From: DASPKS01 sp035628035
Lineage (GTDB): Bacteria; Bacteroidota; Rhodothermia; Rhodothermales; Rubricoccaceae
NCBI GenBank assembly: GCA_035628035.1
Contig: DASPKS010000100.1
Coordinates: 1 to 11,519 of the forward strand
Length of the DNA stretch: 11,519 nucleotides
Direction of reading: 5' to 3'
Shown here piece after piece: positions 7,136 to 11,519 of this stretch. The notes below the pieces were generated by a model. It saw nothing but the letters and a program-made list of their open reading frames with translations. It made no database searches and was not told the DNA's origin. A program made the translations under genes and the position numbers. Positions within the stretch are counted from its first letter, which is position 1, and each line of letters opens with the position of its first letter.

Positions 7136-7163
7136 GAGGCCCGAGCCAACCGGCCCGGGCCTC
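7136..7163 (-). terminator. Hairpin terminator between convergent toroid-lipoprotein and sigma-factor genes
   Basis: GAGGCCCG (7136-7143) pairs with CGGGCCTC (7156-7163). Inside, after a 1x1 mismatch, GCC (7145-7147) pairs with GGC (7152-7154) around an AACC loop. Read on the minus strand the stem is followed by CTTCGTTTG, a weak T-tract, so it best serves the sigma-factor gene, which ends 23 bases away. It begins 10 bases past the lipoprotein stop and may work in both directions. Confidence 0.6.
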
Positions 7164-7186
7164 GCATCAACGTGTCGTCGGGGACG

Positions 7187-8026
7187 CTAGTTGAGGTGCG
7201 CCATGAGCTCCTCGCGGCGGTGCTTCTGGCGGAGCTTCCGGAGCGCCTTCTCCTTGATCTGGCGGACCCGCTCCCGTGTGAGCCCGAACCGCTGGCCCAC
7301 CTCGACGAGGGTCAGCGGGTGCTCGTGGCCGATCCCGAAGTAGAGCCGCGTGATCTCGGCCTCGCGCGGGTGCAGCGTGGCGAGGGCGCGCTCGATGTCC
7401 ACCTTCACCGAGTCGTTCGTCATCTCGTCGTCGGGCGCGTCGAAGCTGTCGTCGGCGAGGACGTCGAGGAGGCTGTTCCCATCGTCCTCATCGAAGGGGG
7501 CGTCCATCGAGAGGCTGTGGCGGGAGTGCTGCATCCCCTCGACGACCTTCTCCTCCTTCACGCCGAGCAGGCCGGCGATCTCCTCGACGGACGCCGGGCG
7601 GCCGAGCTCCTGCGCGAGCTGCGCGCTCGCCTTCCGCATCTTCGAGAGCGTGCCGACGCGGTTGAGCGGGAGGCGGACGGTGCGGACCTGATCGCTCAGC
7701 GCCTTGAGGATGCTCTGGCGCACCCACCACACGGCGTAGGAGATGAACTTGAACCCCCGCGTCTCGTCGAACCGCTGCGCTGCCTTCACGAGGCCGTAGT
7801 TGCCCTCCGAGATGAGGTCGGCCAGCGAGAGCCCCTGCCCCTGGTACTTCTTGGCAACGGAGACGACGAACCGGAGGTTCGCCCGGACCAGCCGGTGCAG
7901 CGCCACCTGATCCCCCATCTTGATCCGCTGGGCCAGCTCCACCTCCTCCTCCGGCGTGAGCAACGGGACCTGCCCGATCTCCTGGAGGTACTGGTCCAGC
8001 ATGCGTTGCGAACGGGGGACGTACAT
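7187..8026 (-). CDS. rpoD: Primary sigma-70 factor, short Bacteroidota type (RpoD/SigA)
   Basis: From ATG at 8026 the product has 279 residues. Region 1.2 begins almost at once (RMLDQYLQEIGQVPLLTPEEE, residues 8-28). Region 2 spans about 45-115, with ANLRFVVSVAKKY, LISEGNYGLVKAAQRFD and the -10 recognition helix FKFISYAVWWVRQSI (92-106). Region 3 is about 118-172 and region 4 about 205-275, with the -35 helix-turn-helix LTLVEVGQRFGLTRERVRQI (238-257). Region 1.1 and the non-conserved insert of proteobacterial RpoD are absent, as is normal for Bacteroidota primary sigma factors of about 290 residues that read -33/-7 promoters. The protein directs RNA polymerase to housekeeping promoters. An in-frame GTG at 8068 would add 14 residues from the T-rich tract beside a hairpin (MRLCFYPPSQ), so ATG 8026 is preferred. 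It appears monocistronic, with a hairpin on each side. Confidence 0.93.
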   Translation of the reverse strand: MYVPRSQRMLDQYLQEIGQVPLLTPEEEVELAQRIKMGDQVALHRLVRANLRFVVSVAKKYQGQGLSLADLISEGNYGLVKAAQRFDETRGFKFISYAVWWVRQSILKALSDQVRTVRLPLNRVGTLSKMRKASAQLAQELGRPASVEEIAGLLGVKEEKVVEGMQHSRHSLSMDAPFDEDDGNSLLDVLADDSFDAPDDEMTNDSVKVDIERALATLHPREAEITRLYFGIGHEHPLTLVEVGQRFGLTRERVRQIKEKALRKLRQKHRREELMAHLN

Positions 8027-8052
8027 GGGGCAGGTGGGTTGGCTTGGTGGAT

Positions 8053-8112
8053 AAAAACAAAGCCGCACGAGGCGGACCGGGGCCCGGCGCCAGCAGCCGG
8101 GGTGCCGTGCGG
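8053..8112 (-). terminator. GC-rich nested hairpin followed by T-tract: probable terminator of the PLP-enzyme gene, or leader element of rpoD
   Basis: Read on the minus strand, CCGCAC (8112-8107) can pair with GTGCGG (8068-8063). An inner stem CCCGGC (8101-8096)/GCCGGG (8088-8083) lies between them. A local alternative, CCGC (8075-8072)/GCGG (8066-8063), is also possible. The stem is followed by C and then TTTGTTTTT (8061-8053), the best T-tract in the window. It lies 82 bases after the PLP-enzyme stop and 26 bases before the rpoD ATG, so it could end readthrough or attenuate rpoD if the promoter is upstream. I see no clear -7 element for rpoD in the 167-base gap 8027-8193. Confidence 0.5.
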
Positions 8113-8193
8113 GCAGTGCTGCCTGCTATCTGCTGCCGCCTTTGATGTTCCTGGGGCCCTGAATTTGGGCGTTTCTTCCTCGAACGGGCTTGC

Positions 8194-9384
8194 TTAGCCC
8201 AGCGCCGCCTCCAAGTCGTTCCAGAGGTCGTCGGCCGCTTCGAGCCCGACCGAGAGGCGAAGGAGGCCGCCCGTGATGCGCCCCGCCACCCGCACCTCCT
8301 CGCTCACGACGCGGTGTGTGAGCCCGGCCGGGTGCTGGATGAGCGTCTCCGTAGCGCCGAGGCTGACGGCGGGAATGATGAGGCGGAGGCCCCGCATCAG
8401 GCGGTCGGCCGCCGCGAAGCCGCCGGCCAGCTCGAACGAGACCATCGGCCCCGGCCCGGCCATCTGGCGGCCGAGGAGGCCGCGCGGGTCGCCGTCCGGC
8501 AGGCCGGGGTAATAGACGCGCGAGACGGCGGGGTGCGCGGCCAGCCGCTCGGCCAGCGCCTGCGCCGTCGCCTGCATCCGGAGGACGCGGAGGGGGAGGG
8601 TGGGGAGGCCCCGGTGGAGGAGGTAGGCGGCGAGCGGGTGTAGCAGCGCGCCGGTGTAGACCCGCGCGTGGCGGAGCGCGACCGCTCGCCGCTCAGCACA
8701 AGCCACGACGCCTGCGATCACGTCGCCGTGGCCGCCGAGGAACTTCGTCGCGCTGTGGAGGACGTACGTGGCGCCGAGCGCAGCGGGTCGCTGGAGCACG
8801 GGCGTGCCGAACGTGGAGTCCACGAGGACGGGGACACCGTCGGGGCCGCCGGCCTGACGCACCACGTCGGCGATGTCGTGGAGATCGAGCGTCGGGTTGA
8901 CGGGCGTCTCGACGACGACGAGCACGGTGTCGTCGCGGAGGGCGGCGGCTACGCCATCGGCCGTCGTCCACGTCGTTTCGACGCCCAGGAGCGATCCGGA
9001 AAGCGCCGTGTCGTTCGATCCGTAGAGCGGCCGCACCCCGACGACGTGGCGCTGCTCGTTCGTCCGCAACGCCATCACGACGGCCGCGAGGGCCGCCATC
9101 CCGGAGGCGAACGCGACGGCCGCCTCGGTCCCTTCGAGCGCGGCAAGCCCGGCCTCGAACCGCGCGACCGTCGGGTTGTGCAGCCGCGCGTAGACGGGGT
9201 TCGACGCGGAGGCGGCCCCCCTCGTGAGCGCGTCGAGGCTCCGCGTGGCCTCGTCGGGGTCGGCGAAGGGGTACGTCGTCGAGAGGTCGATAGGCGGGGC
9301 GTGGACGCCGAGGGCAGCGAGGTCGCCGCGCCCGGCGTGGACGGCCAGGGTGGTCAGGTCGAGCGGGCGGTCGGAGGCGGCCAT
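8194..9384 (-). CDS. PLP-dependent Cys/Met metabolism enzyme (cystathionine gamma-synthase / gamma-lyase family)
   Basis: This 396-residue protein has the usual length of the MetB/MetC/methionine gamma-lyase fold type I family. Seen in order: LAVHAGRGD (13-21), PPIDLSTTYPF (30-40), YARLHNPTVARFE (65-77, active-site Tyr/Arg segment), ASGMAAL (93-99, phosphate binding), PLYGSNDTA (119-127), ETPVNPTLDL (159-168) and VDSTFGTPVLQRP (188-200, Asp189 for the pyridine nitrogen). HSATKFLGGHGD (210-221) carries Lys214 for the Schiff base. Near the C-terminus are SLGATETLIQHPAGLTHR and LLRLSVGLEAADDLWNDLEAAL. It is cytosolic and makes or cleaves cystathionine or a related thioether in methionine/cysteine metabolism. 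Sequence alone does not separate gamma-synthase, gamma-lyase, beta-lyase and methionine gamma-lyase. No other methionine gene is nearby. The start at ATG 9384 matches family N-termini. It is divergent from the carbonic anhydrase gene across 40 bases. Confidence 0.92.
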   Translation of the reverse strand: MAASDRPLDLTTLAVHAGRGDLAALGVHAPPIDLSTTYPFADPDEATRSLDALTRGAASASNPVYARLHNPTVARFEAGLAALEGTEAAVAFASGMAALAAVVMALRTNEQRHVVGVRPLYGSNDTALSGSLLGVETTWTTADGVAAALRDDTVLVVVETPVNPTLDLHDIADVVRQAGGPDGVPVLVDSTFGTPVLQRPAALGATYVLHSATKFLGGHGDVIAGVVACAERRAVALRHARVYTGALLHPLAAYLLHRGLPTLPLRVLRMQATAQALAERLAAHPAVSRVYYPGLPDGDPRGLLGRQMAGPGPMVSFELAGGFAAADRLMRGLRLIIPAVSLGATETLIQHPAGLTHRVVSEEVRVAGRITGGLLRLSVGLEAADDLWNDLEAALG

Positions 9385-9406
9385 CGGGATCGAACGTTTT
9401 CTTGCC

Positions 9407-9420
9407 CGAAGCTACCTTGC
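9407..9420. promoter_or_regulatory. Overlapping divergent -7-like elements between PLP-enzyme and carbonic anhydrase genes
   Basis: On the minus strand TAGCTTCG (9414-9407) matches TAnnTTTG with one mismatch, 22 bases before the PLP-enzyme ATG. On the plus strand TACCTTGC (9413-9420) is a looser match, four bases before the carbonic anhydrase ATG. Both use the same TA step at 9413-9414. Only 40 bases separate the two start codons, so any promoters must overlap. The carbonic anhydrase mRNA would be nearly leaderless. No -33 element is obvious. Confidence 0.35.
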
Positions 9421-9424
9421 CGCC

Positions 9425-10072
9425 ATGCGCACGCTCGATCACATCTTCGAGAACAACCGCCGCTGGGCCGAGGAGGTCGAGCGCGAGCAGCCCGGCTTCT
9501 TCGCCGCCCTCGCTGCGCAGCAGAAGCCGGGCATCCTCTGGATCGGCTGCGCCGACAGCCGCGTGCCGGCCAACCAGATCACCGGGCTTGCCCCAGGCGA
9601 AGTGTTCGTCCACCGCAACGTGGCCAACGTCGTCGGCCACGCCGACCTCAACTGCCTCTCGGTGCTCCAGTACGCCGTCGACGTGCTCGGCGTGCACCAC
9701 GTCGTCGTCTGCGGGCACTACGGGTGCGGCGGCGTCCGCGCCGCGCTCGACAACCAGCGCTTCGGGCTCATCGACAACTGGCTCCTCCACCTCAAGGACG
9801 TCTACTGGGAGCACCAGCAGCAGCTCGACGCCCTCGACGACGCGGCGCGGTTCGATCGCCTCTGCGAGCTCAACGTGATCGAGCAGGTGGCGAACACGTG
9901 CCGGACGAGCATCGTGCAGGAGGCATGGCGGCGCGGGCAGGCGCTCTCGGTACACGGGTGGATCTACCGGCTGCACGACGGCCGCCTCCGCGACCTCGGC
10001 CCTACCGTCACGGCGCCGGAGGAGCTGGAGCCTTTGCTGGCCGCCGCGCTCGCGGCCCCCTCGCCGGCCTGA
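9425..10072 (+). CDS. can: Beta-class carbonic anhydrase (type II, bicarbonate-gated)
   Basis: This 215-residue cytosolic zinc enzyme interconverts CO2 and bicarbonate, supplying bicarbonate to carboxylases. The zinc ligands are Cys42 and Asp44 with Arg46 of the D/R dyad (IGCADSRVPANQ), His98 and Cys101 (GHYGCGGV). These have the same residue numbers as E. coli Can, as far as I recall them. The non-catalytic bicarbonate site of type II enzymes is also complete: Trp39, Gly41 and Tyr181 (HGWIYRLHDG), so allosteric bicarbonate and pH control is expected. Other landmarks are HRNVANVV (63-70) and LQYAVDVLGVHHVVVCGHYG (81-100). Start: ATG at 9425 matches the family N-terminus (MRTLDHIFENNRRWAEEV). 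Longer in-frame openings run back into the divergent gene. The last 15 or so residues are Ala-rich and variable. A gene of unknown function follows 46 bases downstream. Confidence 0.95.
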   Translation: MRTLDHIFENNRRWAEEVEREQPGFFAALAAQQKPGILWIGCADSRVPANQITGLAPGEVFVHRNVANVVGHADLNCLSVLQYAVDVLGVHHVVVCGHYGCGGVRAALDNQRFGLIDNWLLHLKDVYWEHQQQLDALDDAARFDRLCELNVIEQVANTCRTSIVQEAWRRGQALSVHGWIYRLHDGRLRDLGPTVTAPEELEPLLAAALAAPSPA

Positions 10073-10081
10073 GCGCCGCGT

Positions 10082-10089
10082 TACCTTCG
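10082..10089 (+). promoter_or_regulatory. Putative -7 element (TACCTTCG) before the acidic-linker protein gene
   Basis: TACCTTCG matches TAnnTTTG with one mismatch and lies nine bases after the carbonic anhydrase stop and 29 bases before the ATG at 10119. It overlaps the left arm of an inverted repeat, ACCTTCG (10083-10089) with CGAAGGT (10108-10114). Cotranscription with the carbonic anhydrase gene is an equally simple alternative. Confidence 0.35.
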
Positions 10090-10118
10090 CGCCGCTGTCC
10101 CGCACGCCGAAGGTCCTG

Positions 10119-11480
10119 ATGCCCGACGCCTCCGCCGCGCTCGCCCGGCACCTCCTCGACGCGTTCCCGCCCTCGCGCGCCTACGCGAAGGCTGACCTCG
10201 ACCGGCTCCCGCTCCCGCTCGGGCACTTCCTGTCGTTCCGGCTCGACGAACGCGTCGCGAACGCCGCGCACGTAGGCGAGGCTTGGGTGGACGCCGAAGC
10301 ACCGGCCGTCCGCGCCGCCGCCGACGTGTTCCGCCAGGCCCTCGCCGACCACGCGCGCATCCCCGCCGCGGAGTGGGAAGCAGCGCTCACCGAGGCCGTC
10401 GAGCGCGTCGTGGCCTACCTCGCCGACCCCGTCGCGACGGCGAGCGCGTTTGCCTTCGAAGGACTGGAGGGAACGCTGACGGCCGAGCCGCTCCTGCACC
10501 GGATGGCGGCGTTCTCGTCGTACCCGTACCTCCGCGAGATCGCCGAGCGGTTCTTCCAGCGGAAGGCCGTCGAGGCAATGGACCGCGCGGCGTTCGAGCG
10601 GCTGCTCCGGCGGATCGACCGCCAGATGGTGGCGGGCTTCGGCCCGGCCGACTGGCTCACCCTCCTCGACCCCCTCTTCGACCTCCTCGCGCCCCTGTCT
10701 CCTGAGGGGCTGCCCACGCCCCTCCTCCAGCGGCTCTTCGAGGCGAAGGGGCTCGGCGACTTCGCGCGCGACCTGGAAGGGCCGGAGACCTACACCCAGG
10801 CCGGGCTCCGCTACGCGCTAGAGGAGGCGTTCCCGGAGCTCGACGACGAGGCACCGGCCCCGCCTGAAGCGGCCCCGCTGGCGGTGGTAGAATCGGAGCC
10901 AGCAGCCCCCGAGACAGAGGAAGGGGTCGTAGAAGCGTCCGTGCTGGAGGAGGCGCCCGAAGAGCCTAGCGCGGCCGCCACGCCCGAAGAGGCCATGCCG
11001 GAAGAACCCGGGCCGGAAGCGCCGCCGCAGGACGAATCCACGAGCGCGGAAGAGCCGCTCTGGAAGCGCCTCGCGCGCCAGCAGGAAGAAGCCGCCTTCG
11101 CCCCGCCGCCGTCTGCGCCCGTCGAGGAAGAGCCGCTCTGGAAGCAGCTCGCCCGGCAGCGGGGTGATAGCGCCGAACCTCCCCCGGCTTCACCCACGCC
11201 TCCAACAGGACGCCGCCCGCCGCCCCTCGCGCAACTCGAAGCACGCGTGCTCGGCGACGGCGCCGCGGAGCGCCGGGACTGGTTCGTGCGCGCCCTCGCG
11301 GGCGGCTCGGAGGTGGAGTACCGCCGCGTGCTGGAGCTCCTCGACCGCGCGGCGTCGTGGGACGAGGCGTGGCCCATCATCGCGCGGGAGCTGTTCCGCA
11401 AGCACGGCGTCAACATCTACGACGAAGCGGCCGTCGCCTTCACCGACGCCGTCGAAGCGCGGTTCAGCCAGCGCAGTTAA
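10119..11480 (+). CDS. Uncharacterised two-domain protein with acidic Pro/Glu/Ala linker and duplicated EEPLWK[RQ]LARQ motif
   Basis: I do not recognise a named family in this 453-residue protein. It has no signal peptide or membrane segment, so it should be cytosolic. Residues 1-245 look like a compact helical domain, rich in Leu, Ala, Arg and Asp, containing PLPLGHFLSFRLDERV and SSYPYLREIAERFFQRKAVE. Residues about 246-375 are a low-complexity linker rich in Glu, Pro and Ala, probably disordered. It carries EEPLWKRLARQ (311-321) and EEPLWKQLARQ (337-347), two near-identical short helical motifs 26 residues apart that could be partner-binding sites. Residues about 376-453 form a second helical domain: LEARVLGDG, RDWFVRALAGG, EYRRVLELLDRAASWDEAW, ARELFRKHGVNIYDEAAVAF. 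The layout suggests an adaptor or scaffold, which is inference. It starts 46 bases after the carbonic anhydrase gene. Composition matches its neighbours. The coding region is clear; the function is unknown. Confidence 0.85.
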   Translation: MPDASAALARHLLDAFPPSRAYAKADLDRLPLPLGHFLSFRLDERVANAAHVGEAWVDAEAPAVRAAADVFRQALADHARIPAAEWEAALTEAVERVVAYLADPVATASAFAFEGLEGTLTAEPLLHRMAAFSSYPYLREIAERFFQRKAVEAMDRAAFERLLRRIDRQMVAGFGPADWLTLLDPLFDLLAPLSPEGLPTPLLQRLFEAKGLGDFARDLEGPETYTQAGLRYALEEAFPELDDEAPAPPEAAPLAVVESEPAAPETEEGVVEASVLEEAPEEPSAAATPEEAMPEEPGPEAPPQDESTSAEEPLWKRLARQQEEAAFAPPPSAPVEEEPLWKQLARQRGDSAEPPPASPTPPTGRRPPPLAQLEARVLGDGAAERRDWFVRALAGGSEVEYRRVLELLDRAASWDEAWPIIARELFRKHGVNIYDEAAVAFTDAVEARFSQRS

Positions 11481-11519
11481 GCGGAAGCGCGGTTAAGCGG
11501 AAGCGCGGTTAAGCGGAAG
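11481..11519. repeat. 16-bp tandem repeat running off the window edge
   Basis: The unit GCGGAAGCGCGGTTAA occurs at 11481-11496 and 11497-11512, and its first seven bases again at 11513-11519. The repeat starts immediately after the stop codon, and the gene end GCGCAGTTAA (11471-11480) differs from the unit's last ten bases by one base, so the stop codon itself belongs to a degenerate unit. The total copy number is unknown because the window ends. It is a minisatellite-like array, and without spacers it is not CRISPR. Confidence 0.85.

Noticed and set aside
7187..8026. Alternative sigma factor of the RpoS/RpoH or ECF type
   Set aside because: Strong region 1.2, 2.4 (YAVWWVRQSI) and 4.2 (GLTRERVRQIKEKALRKLR) match primary sigma factors, and the short length is normal for Bacteroidota RpoD.
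8027..8068. GTG at 8068 as the rpoD start
   Set aside because: The extra 14 residues come from the T-tract and leader region and do not resemble sigma-factor N-termini. ATG 8026 puts region 1.2 at the expected position.
8194..10072. Functional operon or system linking PLP enzyme, sigma factor and carbonic anhydrase
   Set aside because: The genes differ in strand and pathway and are separated by a hairpin and a divergent promoter. The grouping looks like chance housekeeping neighbourhood.
11481..11519. CRISPR array
   Set aside because: The units are 16 bp and directly adjacent with no spacers, and no cas gene is nearby.

Overview
The window looks chromosomal and comes from a very GC-rich bacterium of the Bacteroidota/Rhodothermota type. 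Three things point there. A long extracellular beta-propeller protein ends in a type IX secretion (T9SS) sorting domain. The primary sigma factor is short (about 280 residues, no region 1.1), as is usual in that group. Several genes are preceded by TAnnTTTG-like -7 elements rather than E. coli-type promoters. A halophilic or marine Rhodothermales relative (Salinibacter, Rubricoccus, Rubrivirga type) is my best inference. No 16S gene or other decisive marker is present.

Layout. 1-1852 (minus): a two-gene unit, an MhpA-like FAD aromatic monooxygenase followed 23 bases later by a short-chain dehydrogenase cut by the window edge. 1853-1937: divergent intergenic region with a perfect 16-bp palindrome next to a -7-like element. 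1938-7126 (plus): an Asp-box beta-propeller T9SS cargo protein, then two alpha/alpha-toroid (squalene cyclase/prenyltransferase-repeat) proteins. The second toroid protein is a predicted lipoprotein, and a strong intrinsic terminator separates the pair. 7127-7186: a hairpin that ends the convergent sigma-factor gene. 7187-9384 (minus): the primary sigma factor and, upstream of it, a Cys/Met-metabolism PLP enzyme, separated by a structured 167-base region. 9385-9424: a 40-base divergent promoter region. 9425-11480 (plus): a beta-carbonic anhydrase with all catalytic and allosteric residues, then an acidic-linker protein of unknown function. 11481-11519: a 16-bp tandem repeat running off the window.

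Most genes are ordinary housekeeping or envelope genes. The monooxygenase and dehydrogenase probably act in one oxidative pathway on an aromatic or similar substrate. The propeller and the toroid proteins are probably all exported. The sigma, PLP and carbonic anhydrase genes are housekeeping functions that share only position. I see no mobile element, CRISPR array, tRNA, rRNA or phage gene. I did not find a clear new multi-gene system. The least explained items are the paired toroid genes with a conserved His/Cys motif, the C-terminal unknown protein with a duplicated EEPLWK[RQ]LARQ motif, and the promoter-region palindrome.
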